Of a stretch of DNA of 64,000 nucleotides, positions 11,986 through 23,009 are shown piece after piece (position 1 is the first letter of the stretch; each line of letters begins with the position of its first letter). Source of the DNA: Haemonchus contortus (lineage: Eukaryota; Nematoda; Chromadorea; Rhabditida; Trichostrongylidae); contig LS997565.1 in the NCBI GenBank assembly GCA_000469685.2, forward strand, positions 40,114,519 to 40,178,518. The letters are read 5' to 3'. The position numbers and the translations under genes were made by a program. The notes beneath the pieces were generated by a model. The model did no database searches. It was not told the origin of the DNA and saw nothing but the letters and a program-made list of their open reading frames with translations.

Positions 11986-13644
11986 AAGGCTCCATTCTTT
12001 GAGCACGGTTATCTTTCAAATAAAGCGGATTGGGTGCAATAGTATTGAAGTGGAGAGTGCTCGAATGAGGAGATGGCCATTGCTCAGTGGGAGATGCCTT
12101 AGAATGGAAGAAAATGAATGGATAGCCGCACATTTCAAAAACCAGGCAAAGAAAAATCATTTTCAGGCAATTGCAGGAGTGGATTCGGTAGTATGGACTC
12201 CTAATGTCCACGCCCAGGCATAAGAAGAGTAACTAAGAGCCAGAAGTTTTGAAGTTTGAAGACGGTTCACACAGTCCATTTCTCGGAAGCTCCTGCTATG
12301 CACACAAACAAACATAAATAAGGGAGAAAATACACCGACATAAGAAAGCCCTTCCATTTTTCATATTTTCGGCTCACATTTGACAAGAAAAGTTGGAAAA
12401 ATCTGTGCGGCAATTTGAAGTTCGACTTATTCAGCCGGTCAAAAGGATGATGGCCTGTGTATATAGGCAATGTAAACTCGCTTTTTAAAATAATCTGTTT
12501 GGTTAGAAATAAAGCAGAACATTGGAAAAACAGAGCTTGTTCACGTGCTCGCAAAAGCATTGGATAAGCTTTTGCATTTCCACTGCCGCTTAACTTTTTC
12601 CAAGGCCACGAAGAGCACAACTGAGTACAAATGAATTCGGGTTAGGAGGAAGTGAGTCGAAGTCATCGGTGGCAACTGTTTGTTGATATAAAGAAAACAC
12701 TGCTTCTAAGGAGAGCAAAGCGTGATTGTTCGATGGGATACATATGTTTCACTACTAACAATACGAACTGGAAGACTGACACATAAGGCAGATAGAAAAA
12801 GGAAAAGTATTGAAAGGAACGGGAGAACTGCATGTTGACGACCACCTCCAGATCAAGGCCATAACTAAAAGAACGGGCAACTCCCGTTTTTGGACCCTTT
12901 TTAGCAACTCAACGATCCTCCAGGACAGGGGGAGATTTAACAGATGAGGCAGAGGACGTGCCTTGGATCTTTGGTGTTTCGATCTGGACTGCCTCTCTAC
13001 CCGACTTGTAAGAAATCAAAACGAAAAATCCTGTCAGTGAGCCGTCCGTGAACTGACATATCGACACATGACGGCGCATGCGTAGGCCTGTATGTCGTTT
13101 CGTCAACGAAATCGGAAAGAGACATTCGTTCTAACAAATCAAGGTGGGAAGGGAAGCTGATCGAGTGTTGTGGAAAAACACGGAGTATCTGTTTAGGAAG
13201 TATTTCACGAAAATTTCACAAGAGTCTAGACTTATTTCTGGAAATATTCGGGAAAGTTTCATAAAAATTACTATAAAAAGGACGTTATCGTGAATGCGCA
13301 TAACATATCCGGAGATTTCATAATATCGCAGTCAGATGACCAGATCGAGGCTCATCCTCGAACTACTCGTTCCCGGCATTGAAGCGATGGAATGAAGCAT
13401 GCACAGAACCGCTTAAAATGGGCTTTGACGTCAGCTACCTAGCGGAAGTGTCGCTTCGGCAACGGCTGAATTTCGTTAAGAAGTAGTGTCTAGTGTTAGG
13501 ACTATTGAAGGATTGAAGAAGATCCAGAACATCCCGCAAAAATCTGAGCTACTGCGAATTTTTCGTAAGATACCATCCGAACTACTGATTTGTTATATTC
13601 TTGTGAAGGAAATAAATTGTAAAGTAAATAAAGTGTAACTGAAA
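11986..13644. other. Mostly unassigned; one candidate terminal exon
   Basis: Around 12267-12380 all three minus frames begin with hydrophobic stretches because the DNA is T-rich, so no signal peptide is called. No repeat family is recognised. See the candidate exon at 12909-13052. Confidence 0.4.
12909..13052 (-). CDS. Candidate 3'-terminal exon, function unknown
   Basis: After a minus-strand acceptor (ATATGTCAG at about 13061-13053) the only open frame runs 47 codons to a TGA at 12911-12909. It begins FTDGSLTGFFVLISYKSG and ends in a Ser/Pro-rich tail (KSPPVLEDR). The other two frames stop almost at once. No upstream exon was found. The length is not significant on its own. Confidence 0.2.
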   Translation of the reverse strand, partial: FTDGSLTGFFVLISYKSGREAVQIETPKIQGTSSASSVKSPPVLEDR

Positions 13645-13925
13645 GGATTGAGGTGGTTTAGTGGCAAGTGACACAATTTCATGCAAACATGGCCCAGAGT
13701 TCGAGTCCCGTGTTGATATCTGCCTAGGTCAACCGAGTCTTTCATCCCTCCGAGGTGAAAGAATTGGTTGAGTACTAGACTTCTTGGGGAGGATAATAGC
13801 GCTGACTTGTACAGCAGATGGCCACCACAACTTATGCATAAGCCAAATACACATTCAATACACCTTTACGATTCTGAATGGAAGTTGAATAAGAGGGCGT
13901 ATCCCCTAGGCGAGATTGCCCTACG
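13645..13925 (+). repeat. tRNA-derived SINE, best full copy
   Basis: The head GGTGGTTTAGTGGCAAGTG (pol III A box) and GAGTTCGAGTCCCG (B box) are about 35 bases apart, as in a tRNA gene. The body follows with CATCCCTCCGAGG, GGAGGATAATAGCGCTGACTT, GGCCACCACAACTTATGCAT, ACGATTCTGAATGGAAG and ends near GCGTATCCCCTAGGCGAGATTG. No acceptor stem is preserved, so it is a SINE rather than a tRNA gene. It is the reference for the other copies listed here. Confidence 0.8.
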
Positions 13926-16062
13926 CCCACAGACTTGATCCTTTCTGAAAGTGAAAAAGCGAGTCTCTTCTGGGGCAGCAGGCTGAATACTGGCATACGT
14001 CAGTCACAACAGGAAAGAAATCTAATCAGAATTACGGGGCTTAAAATGAGAAGCCCTCAAAGTGCGACAAGAACATGACACCGTCATGCATTCATAAGAA
14101 AAATGACGGATTGATTTGAACTAATTGAAGAAAGTCGAATAGGGTTGTCGACACGATCCCGTGAATGATGTTAGGGAACGTTAGGGAACTCTACTTCGAT
14201 CAAATGTTTATAATGTCAGCATATAAAAGAGGATTTCGGAAGGAAATCGTTTTGTGGAGAAATAACGTCACAAAAAGGCGTTCATATGTTATTCGACGGC
14301 AATCTAAATGACTTTCAACATCTGGTGAAAGTTTTAGTTCGTTAGTTCCTCATGCAAACCCACGAAATCACGAAGTAGACGGTAACTCATAAAGAGGTAG
14401 AAAGAGCTTGCTAGAGGTAGATAACAGCACCATCAAATCAAACAGCTGCTTGAAAACGATAAACATAGACCTCGGGATCTGAGTGACCGCGAGCTACAAA
14501 CGAGCTATCGAGCTGACCTTCCCAAGGACTTTTGTTTTTGCTCCTCATGACAACTTGGAAATTAACGAGGAAATTGTGGTTTTCAAGGGTCTGCCACTCT
14601 GAAGTTGCCCTGGCTCGACGAAACTGAGGCTCAAACCAGAGCATGAACTCTGCTCTGCCCAGAACAACTACGGGCAAGTGTGGGTGAAGTGGCAAGTGAA
14701 GTTGGGCTACAGGCATGGTCCGTGGCTCGTATCTCGGATCAACCCTGCTTTCGAGTGCGTTCTAATGAACGACTGAGACCAAAGCAAAAGTCATAATTTG
14801 ATCAATCTATGTAAATACATCCTAAAAATGGAAGAAATAAAAATTTAATTTTTTCAAGGTTTTATTTATTTAGTAATTCAATTATCAATTTATCAGTCTG
14901 ATATTAAGCCAATAACTTCATTTCAAAAAAATTCAAATTGTAAAGAAGGAGCAACTGGCATTAAGTTACTCATCCTCCACTTAAATAGATTTGTTGTTTT
15001 CCCCGTTTTTATGACTGTTTTCAATGATTCCTTCATTTCGTAATTGCTTTCAATGATGTCATTCCCAATCCTACTGTGCTGTACTCTACAGCCTAGTATT
15101 TCCCCCGTGATGTTTCTCTACCCATTGAAAGTCGGATCGTAAAGACCCGACGTGAAGGAAAACATGTATAGGGGGTGTTTGGAACAAAGAAAAACACGAG
15201 AAATTCCTATTAATTTGATGGCATATCAATTAGGTGACAACAGCAGCTGTCTGACTTTGCTGGTCATTATTCAATGGATCCAGTAACTATGCCCCCTCAG
15301 ACATTAAATTGTCTCACTCAAATCTCGAAGCAACTTGTAAATTAGGGAAGCAATTAGCAATTAGGGAAATACCCTTTAGTTGATGAGCTGAGTGAAAGCT
15401 CTCCACATTTGTTCGGGTGTCCAAATCCAGGATGAGTTTTTGGGATGAATCTTAGGACTTTATCCTTGGATATCTTATGCTGCCTTCCATGAGCATGCAA
15501 AGTTTTTATAGTATTTATTCTGAAGTTTCATTTTATATGCTTACATGGAGTTCCCAAATAAAATAATTGCATGTAATATGATATCATACATAAATATCAT
15601 TTAGGAAGGAAGTAGAGTTTGGGAGTACAGCATAAAACTACTTTGGACCTACTGGCCTGGAAGGACGAGAGCACTTTGTAGGAAGGAATATATTGCTCAG
15701 TGCACACTGTCATTTCGAAAAGCTATAAATTATTCGTAGAGTTCCAGTAATAGTTTACTTTTCCGGGCATCGATGAGATCACCGCCCGTCATGAAAGAAA
15801 GTAAGGACAAAGAACCTCAATCGTTCAAGATCAGCTCTTGACTCCTTTCCAAAAGTGCAGCACCTAATGTATAACGCCGTACAGTGATTTGTACAGCGCA
15901 AATGCTGCTGGTGCTCATGCTCAATAAATACCTCAAATGGAAGAGCCCATTTTTAGTGGAACTTTGTCTTCAGAATCGGTCCAGCACATTGCCCAAACAT
16001 CTGATTATACATAAATACATACTGTATACAATGATACGCGATACATACATTGCAGTGTGGCC
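13926..16062. other. No supported gene; a SINE head at about 14680-14760
   Basis: Unassigned sequence, AT-rich around 14800-15000. The minus frame of 92 residues at 14438-14716 overlaps a SINE head and is not called. Confidence 0.4.
14680..14760 (+). repeat. tRNA-like SINE head
   Basis: GGTGAAGTGGCAAGTGAAG (A-box region) and CATGGTCCGTGGCTCG (degraded B-box region) are followed by ATCTCGGATCAACC. The spacing fits the SINE family. Confidence 0.4.
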
Positions 16063-16548
16063 TTAAAGGCACAATTCACGATATTTTTTAAATACCCATA
16101 CTTATTCGAAAAGCGGAAGTATAGATTGGGAATAGTTTATCGGTAGCGAAGAAAGCGAGAGAGTTCGCCGATTCTAGAAAAATATGTCAAAGGTAGGGAA
16201 AATAGAGGTTGGACGAGGGGTATTCGGACGAGATTTTAGGTCTTGCAACGGCACAACAAAGAGTTGACTACATCAAACCAGAACTGTACAGGACTGTCTT
16301 TCACTGTCGCTATGGGTCATGACAAGTTGTTTAAACTTCCTTTATGGGTTTCCTTGTGATCGGTGCAGCCTCTACAATGCCGGTGAAACTCGTCCAAGGA
16401 TACACACGGGCCAATCTTTGAGCCCTTATAACTCCCCAACTAGGCTGTTTTCCAACTTGGTAGTGCTAGTTATGGTATAAACGGAGGCCTCAAATTCGTT
16501 CTGTGGGGGGAACTCAGAAATTATTCTTATAGTGAGTTGTGCCCTTAA
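16063..16548 (+). mobile_element. TTAA-flanked non-autonomous element, 486 bp (family A)
   Basis: Ends are TTAAAGGCACAATTCACGAT and AGTGAGTTGTGCCCTTAA, with TTAA at both outer edges. The interior matches the copies at 11351 (reversed), 34023 and 2503. It lies 60 bases beyond the stop codon of the minus-strand membrane-protein gene (16609-17112), so it may be in, or have replaced, that gene's 3' UTR. Confidence 0.8.
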
Positions 16549-16608
16549 TCCCGGGAAAAAGTCGTCACCACTGCCAGTAATCTGCCCTCTGTTTCAATGA
16601 GTCGCCGT

Positions 16609-17112
16609 TCATCGACTACAATTATCTTTGCCACCCTTTACAGTTTTGAGCGAAGATTTTTTTCTGGAAAGCCATTCTCATGTAAGCCTGCTTTCTACGA
16701 CATTCATAGCATGATATCATTTTTTGCATAGTTATGGATTGGTCTATAGAGCACAGCTGTTACCTACAGATGGGAATGAAATTGGATATCAACGTAATGC
16801 ATATAAATATTTAAAATGTAAATAAATGGGAAAACGCTAACCGTAGGATCCAGTGAAACAGCAGATGATACAAATAAGATAAAAATAAAATGATAATTAC
16901 GTGAACGCCGTTGTCACGATGAAATTCAGCATAACAATCATGATAATGTATGTCGCCCAAGCAGGAATTCCAATAATAACGATTGTTATTGTATAAATGA
17001 GGCGATAAACATTATAATCATCGAGGGAAGCTTGCTGAGTCAAAGCGAGCTTATGTTTCTCAGTCACTTTTCCATCGACAAAAACAAAAATTTTTGCGAG
17101 CTTGTCGAACAT
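16609..17112 (-). CDS. Small membrane-hairpin protein, 88 aa, two exons
   Basis: Model: complement(join(16609..16663,16901..17112)). Exon 1 starts at ATG 17112-17110 and ends at AC|GTAATT; exon 2 follows TTTCCAG, and the phase (2+1) matches exactly, giving a stop at TGA 16611-16609. The protein has a charged N-terminus (FDKLAKIFVFVDGKVTEKHK), then two adjacent hydrophobic segments around residues 39-67 separated by a GIPAW turn, and a basic tail ending KGGKDNCSR. This predicts a membrane hairpin with both ends on the same side. No signal peptide. Open frame extends a few codons above the ATG but then stops at 17175-17173. No family recognised. The 237-base intron is nematode-sized. Exon joining is inferred from splice signals; no transcript evidence. 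Confidence 0.6.
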
Positions 17113-17309
17113 TTGGTGAAAGCCACCCACCACGCTCTCAACGGCGTGTTTTATTATTATGTGTTTGTTTGTTTATTGCGATCAGTGGGCGTGCTGTAAT
17201 CGACCTGGTAATCAACCAACATTTGGTGGTTGAAGCAACACAATAACAAAACATGAAGAATATTATCAAAAGCAGTGACCTCACCAACCAAGCCTTCCGG
17301 CTCTACTGG

Positions 17310-17422
17310 TCCAGTTAATTACTATCAGACACATTACGGCCGGTACGGTATATGGGGGAGCCTGGAATTCATGCTATGGGGGAATCTCAGAGAACATTTT
17401 TATTGTGAACTGTGTTTTCAAG
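17310..17422 (+). mobile_element. Family A element, right-end fragment
   Basis: GGTACGGTATATGGGGGAGCC, GAATTCATGC, GGGGGAATCTCAGAGAAC and TTATTGTGAACTGTG match the right third of the TTAA element family. The outer TTAA is mutated and the left part absent. Confidence 0.6.
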
Positions 17423-19839
17423 CTATTGTGTGGGCCGGAGATGCATTCTTACTTCCCTAAGATTCTGAACTGAAGTCGGACTATATTCCAACAGCGAGAT
17501 TCATCAGCGTCGCAAAAAACTTCTAGACTAATTTAGAAAAATCCCAATGATTATTTTGGTGAATAGGGTCTTCATAATGAGTGGTCAAGCGAGAACTCAT
17601 AGCTAAAAAGACTTTGTGCCTCGAATACTTTTCAATAGGATTTATCCGAGCATTCTGGTAAAGTTGGTGCCCGATTAGTTTTTATAAGCACTCTGGAAGA
17701 AGAGAATGATAGGTGGCAAATTACTACAAGGCGACCTAAGGTACCTATTTAAGCCGATTACCACAGGGGTGGCACAAAAATTAGGAAAAACCACCACTTA
17801 CATCGACTACGTTGATTAGCAGATAGAAAGAGGGTTTACATAATCACCAAGCATTGTAGCTATTTTTTTATGGAATATTACGGTATACTATTTAAAATTT
17901 CGTTATACGCGTCTACAGTCAGCGATGACTGAGCAACAACGATGAGATCTGACATTTTGTGTCTGTTCGCGGAAAAAGACTGAACGGACTGGAGTCTCAC
18001 TCGTAAAACTCAGGAACACCTGACTACGCCAGTCACACTGTTCACAGATTACAACTCAAAAACACAACAATCCTGAGGGAATTTCGTAATTGCCTATTTA
18101 CACCTGTGAAAATGATTGGAAAAGCTAAAGCAGAATAATTGGCTGTCTATAGAGGTATTTTGTATACTATTAGATGAAGAATAAGTCCTTAGCTGGGGGG
18201 AGGGAATGAGTAGAGACCGTCCATTAAGGGTTGTCCTAATAACCAGTAAGCAGCATGAGTACTCCATGAAAGGACTACATAACTAGGGAAGTGCAAAGTG
18301 ATTAAGTGAGGATGCCCGAACAGCTTTGTTTTCTTCTGGGAATCATCCTACGCAATCCTACTCAATTACTAGAAAAACTGAGAACGATTGGAAGGAGAAG
18401 ATCATAAAGTCAATTTGCCAACCGAATTTACAGAGGCGTCAAGCGCTCATATATTCCCATTTTGGTAAGGTTTGGTTAGAAATCAAGCTTCCAACCTCTA
18501 GGGGTACCATCTGAACGATCAGGATAATGCATTCGATGAATCAGACGAGTTCGACCTCTTACTGAGGAGGAACTGAATGTTTGAGAAAGGGATATGTGTT
18601 GTGGCTGAGCCAAGCTGTTGCTCAAAAGGAGACAATAAAAAAATGAAATATTCGGCGTTTATCAGTTTTGTCTGTGGATGCGCCACTCATAGGACTCCTA
18701 TTCAGATTCCTAATGTCTTGGAATGCAAATGTGACCCATACGATGAATGGACCATCCAATTTACGAGCTAGTTGAACATCAACTCTCTTGTCGCCAGACA
18801 ATTATTCTGCCTTTCAACACAGCTCGTAGGAGTGGATGTCGGTTGATGTGGGCAGGTATAAGTGAGGGGCACTAGGGCGACCTGCATGTGGGTACTGATG
18901 ATGCGTCAAGGGGCTTTGTGGAGCTTCTACATTGACGGCGTAGTAAATTAGGAAGTATGCGTCTGAAAAGCTATACAAGCTGATATGTTCAAGAGTTTTC
19001 ACAGAGGAGCTCCATCTGAACCTTCCCTATTGCAGCCAACGCCTGGAAAACAAAAATGGAAATGAATTGCTATGAATAGATCGTAATTTTCCCGAATGGT
19101 TGGGGGTGTTTTGTTTTTTCCCGCTGACACATCGTTTGATGATTCCAATTCCATTTCCAAGTCCCCTAAGCATACGTCATCTAATAGGAACATGTGACTT
19201 TATTTCTCACAACATCTGGGATGCCTAAGACACTTGTCCCTGTCCTATTGCTGCCATTTAAGGTAATTAGAAGCGCATCGATTCCCGTGGAAGCAGAAAA
19301 ATGAGTCAGGAAATCATTCTACGAGCTAACTACCGCGTTTTCCCCGGTGAATATGTGGAAGAGATATTGACGGATGTTGCCTTCTGATTCGGATGATTGT
19401 GCACGTGCGTATATAACGCCTCTTCGTAGTAATCCAGTTAGTAACTGCTTCAACACTCGTGGTTAGTGTTTTTCAGGAAGGAGTCTAGCGAATGCTCCTC
19501 AAAAGGGAGAAAGGCAGTTGGATTCTATTGGCTCACTACAGCTCACCCAGATAAATGAAAAAGTTATTAATCAGCCCACAGAGGTATGGGTAAGGAGGAG
19601 GAGCATTTCTCAGAATACAATTCGATAGATTTGGTATAAGTAAAAATCAAATAGAAGTTAGCAAATTGGAATAATCTGCCGTAATCGAAAATGATCAGGG
19701 GAGAAGCGGCCACAAGTGAGTCATAACACTTGACCTGGAAATGAAGGGCACTGTGAATGATTTAATAAATATTGAAGAAAGTGCTCTGGGAGATTATCAG
19801 GTTATGGAAAAGGATAAAAGGACAAAGGATAAAGTCTTC
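17423..19839. other. No supported gene or named repeat
   Basis: Only short frames are open. A cysteine-rich frame at 18577-18771 has no splice context and no recognised domain. Confidence 0.4.
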
Positions 19840-20115
19840 GAGCTTTGATCAATCCCGTCTGAGGGATGCGCCCCGCATTCGACTTCATTCAAAATCGCAG
19901 TGGCGCTTCGATTGCGTGTGCGGCCTATACAATGAGTTGCGGTGGTCGGCCGATGTACAAGTCATTACTTTTATCCTCCTAGACGAGTCCGGCACCAATT
20001 GACCGACCCGGGAAGGAAGGAGAGCTTGGTTGGTCTAAGCGGATATCGATCTAGGTTTCAAACCAGTGACCATTCGCGTGAGATAATGCGCCATTTGCCA
20101 TAACACCAACTCCGC
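19840..20115 (-). repeat. tRNA-derived SINE, near-complete, minus orientation
   Basis: It starts with the reversed tail (CAATCCCGTCTGAGGGATGCG), continues through GCGGTGGTCGGCCGATGTAC and CCTAGACGAGTCCGGC, and ends in a reversed tRNA-like head (GTTTCAAACCAGTGACC for the B box, ATTTGCCATAACACCAACTC for the A box). Confidence 0.75.
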
Positions 20116-20359
20116 CTCAGTTTATAGAAAAAAGGGAAAATTCTACTGTTTCATGATAGAGTCTTGTAGCCATCGAAAGGTCACTGCCCATTTGGTAAAT
20201 ATGCTACACCAGCGTTGTTGTGGGAAAGACAAGTGTCAAGTTTCAGGCTCGTTCCGAACATTGTGAAGTTAAATTGTTCGGATGTGAATTGTTACATTTC
20301 CGCAAAGAAACCAACCTCTTTCTTCCACCTCTCCCCAACCCCCCCCCCCCCTCCCTTTC

Positions 20360-20620
20360 CCACAACAATCCCGTCTGAGAGTGCACCCACGCCGTCGGCT
20401 TCCATTCAGAATCGCAGTGGAGCACTGAATGTGGCCAGCCGATGTGGAAGTCAGTGCTTTTACCCTCCCAGACACCCTGGTACCAACCAAGCGACCCCAG
20501 AGAGATGGAAGGCTTGGTTGGCCTAGGCGGATATCGACCTGAGATTCAAACCCATAACCATGCGTGTGTTAAGGGCACCACTTTCGTTACGCCATTGCCG
20601 CCCACCACCTATTCCCGTGT
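20360..20620 (-). repeat. tRNA-derived SINE, minus orientation
   Basis: CAATCCCGTCTGAGAGTGC, GTCGGCTTCCATTCAGAATCG, GGCCAGCCGATGTGGAAGTC and GAGATGGAAGGCTTGGTTGG are the reversed body; the head is at 20545-20610 (GATTCAAACCCATAACC, ATTGCCGCCCACCACC). It sits about 250 bases from the preceding copy in the same orientation. A run of about 13 C lies just before it. Confidence 0.7.
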
Positions 20621-22740
20621 ATGGGACATGAGATGAAGAATTCATACTAAATCTAAAGTGGAGGGAATTGAGAGCTTTTCGCTTTCTGTAACACTTTATT
20701 GGCCTTTACCAGCTGTTATCACTTTTTCCGATCATTGTCTACGATTCAGTCATACCCTTCATCACAAAGCGAACAGATGACACCACTATCAGATAGAACT
20801 TCTAACTTATCCAGTGGCTCTTCCATTCCAAGGCCCATTATCAGCCCTCCTCAGTTGGCAGTTTGGAATCAATCATTATCAGTTAGAAATTGTTACTTGA
20901 GAGCTGCAATTTAGTGTAACTCCATGTTTTAAATACAGATAAATTAGCGATTCCTTCGAGGCAAAAGAACACTTTTCGAAAAAGTTCTTGGAAGAAGACT
21001 GAGACTGAGGTCGGGAGCAGATTTCATAGGTGAAACGAGCAAGAGAACTACTTTTTTGATCACAATCTACGGAGTGATCAAAAAAGTAGTTCTCAGCCTA
21101 GTTCTACTTTGTTTTGACAAAATATATGTTCATGAGTGGGTTACAAGAAGATGGAGGTGTACGAGCAGTGGGACGAAATTGTCGCCTGATGCCGTCAATC
21201 AGCACCATCATGATCCTCTTTAAGCTGTCGAAGTGAGAGCTCTTCTAGCATAAGTAGGGCTCTGCAAAAGCTTTGCAAGCGAAGCATGACAAAAATGGTT
21301 CTGGCTTGAGTGGAAAGCGTACTGCTTTTTTACAGCGGTGTCCAGTTGCCTGTTACCGAGTACTGGAGCGTATAAATGAATCATCTTATTTGGGCCTTCA
21401 CTGTGTCCTTCAGGTCCAGAAACAAGCCTAACCAGTCCACCTAATTTACAAAACAGCTTGCACAGATTTGGGAAGAGCTGGCTGATAGCAAGAATATTTC
21501 AATCATAGAGCTTTTTTCATACTGATTGACATGATGAGCCTTAGAAAGCTTGCTGGACAGCAACAATATTGGGGCTGAAAGAAAAGCAATCTATTTTGAC
21601 GTGCCAGCTACAACGATCAGAAGTGGCTAATAACATCGGAAACGTAGAGGAAGCTAGAACGTCAACCCACGAAAGAGGCTTTGAGAGGTGATTAGACCTG
21701 CTTGTCGCTGAAAATGTTACTCAACCATATTAGAGATGGTGTAGTTACAATGAAAATCGCGATATACCTGACGTTGGTCTTCGTGAAAATGCGATTGGGC
21801 CGTTCGAAATAAATTCTGCTGAATGACTAGGATCCTCTTTTAGAAGCCTCCGGAAGTTTCCATGCATGGAGTCGCTGTGTTAGGGCTTTACCCATATGTA
21901 TACGCATAGCATATTGGCTCCTCCTTCCTAACTTATTTAATCCTATGTATACTGGCTTAGCCATCACCCCGCACTTCTTTACTTGGATACTCCTTAACAA
22001 GTTCCAATAGGAACACTCCGGTGCGGAGGCCCTGGATATTTGGGTCGAATATTTGTTCTTGAAGAAGCTTTAAAGCGTTTCTGAGCACTACTCATCCCAT
22101 CGTTTCAAAGCCTGAAACGAGAAGGTCGAAGATGATCCTCGGTCTGCAAACCGACAGCGATGTCATGAACTCAAAGATGATGCAAGTCCTCTTGTCGTGT
22201 TTACTTAGAAACTCCGAAGATTTTTCAAAAAAAACAGTAAGATTTTTAAGAAGATTTCTTATATACTTTCCGAATACTCTAACAGCAAGTAAGTGAATCA
22301 AGGGCATATGTGAAGTTTCATTGAATATGCGAACAGGGAGAGGGCAAAGGGCCTGACAGGGCCGAAATGAGACAACATAAGGGAATGTGATCTAGGCAAA
22401 AACCTGATTATCGGATCCTGCATGTGGAGGCTTTTTGCAATTAGTTTTGGTAAACTTACATACGTATGTGTATACGGAACAACATCAGCTGAATCTAACT
22501 CAAGGTGGCTTCGCGAAAGTTAGTAATTGTCGTGAAAGTTATTGGAGCTTACTGCATTCACGAAATCAGAGGGGTGGATAAAGCGGAATGTTTCAGATTT
22601 CAATCGGCTACTCGTCCTTTATATAATTTATGACGATTAAGTTACGGTTCTCGTGAGGCTGAACTTGAGATCTTCTAATAGTTATCATGTTAAGTCGATC
22701 TCATAAAGCTTTCCCAAAGTTTCGTTGGTCGATGCTGCTC
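20621..22740. other. No supported gene; contains a perfect hairpin
   Basis: A Ser/Pro-rich frame at about 20731-20880 follows ACGATTCAG and could be an exon, but no donor or partner was found. Otherwise unassigned except the hairpin at 21043-21094. Confidence 0.35.
21043..21094. repeat. Perfect 21-bp inverted repeat, 10-base loop
   Basis: GAGAACTACTTTTTTGATCAC at 21043-21063 is followed after AATCTACGGA by its exact reverse complement (21074-21094). The stem is perfect, unlike the older repeats around it. It could be the end of an inverted-repeat transposon or a recent palindromic duplication. The T-run stem is not a bacterial terminator in this context. Confidence 0.85.
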
Positions 22741-22751
22741 TCTTTTCAGAG

Positions 22752-22916
22752 ATGGATACAGAGCAGATCCCTGATTCCTTGGTAAGAACACCTTCCAAAG
22801 AAAGTATAGATGCTTGTCAATTCAAAGTTGCGGGAGTCGCAGAACTTTTATTGGCTTGGATCACCTTAATACATACTGCCTGGTTTTCAGGAGGCTCGAT
22901 TGCAGAAAAAGCTGAT
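22752..22916 (+). CDS. Possible first two exons of an unidentified gene
   Basis: CTCTTTTCAG|AG precedes an ATG at 22752 by two bases, the arrangement of a spliced-leader acceptor next to a start. Exon 1 would encode MDTEQIPDSL and end at a good donor (TTG|GTAAGA, 22781/22782). TGGTTTTCAG then opens exon 2 at 22891 in the same phase, giving EARLQKKLM up to a donor-like AT|GTAGAT at 22916. No third exon was found in the repeats that follow (23010-24570). The unspliced frame is also open for 84 codons, so a single-exon reading or chance remain possible. Family unknown. Confidence 0.25.
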
Positions 22917-23009
22917 GTAGATGGAAGAAGACTGGCTCTAGACGCATCATGGAGAGACATTGGAGTAGGCATCGTGACACTTATTCATTTATTACTCATA
23001 TAAATAAAG

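Noticed and set aside
11870..12223. 117-codon plus-strand frame
   Set aside because: It begins in a SINE tail, has no splice context, and overlaps a 101-codon frame on the other strand.
12267..12620. Signal-peptide-like starts on the minus strand near 12350
   Set aside because: All three frames give hydrophobic starts because the DNA is T-rich; no acceptor or conserved continuation.
22092..22307. 71-codon minus-strand frame starting with ATG
   Set aside because: No signal peptide, splice context or motif; length is within chance expectation.
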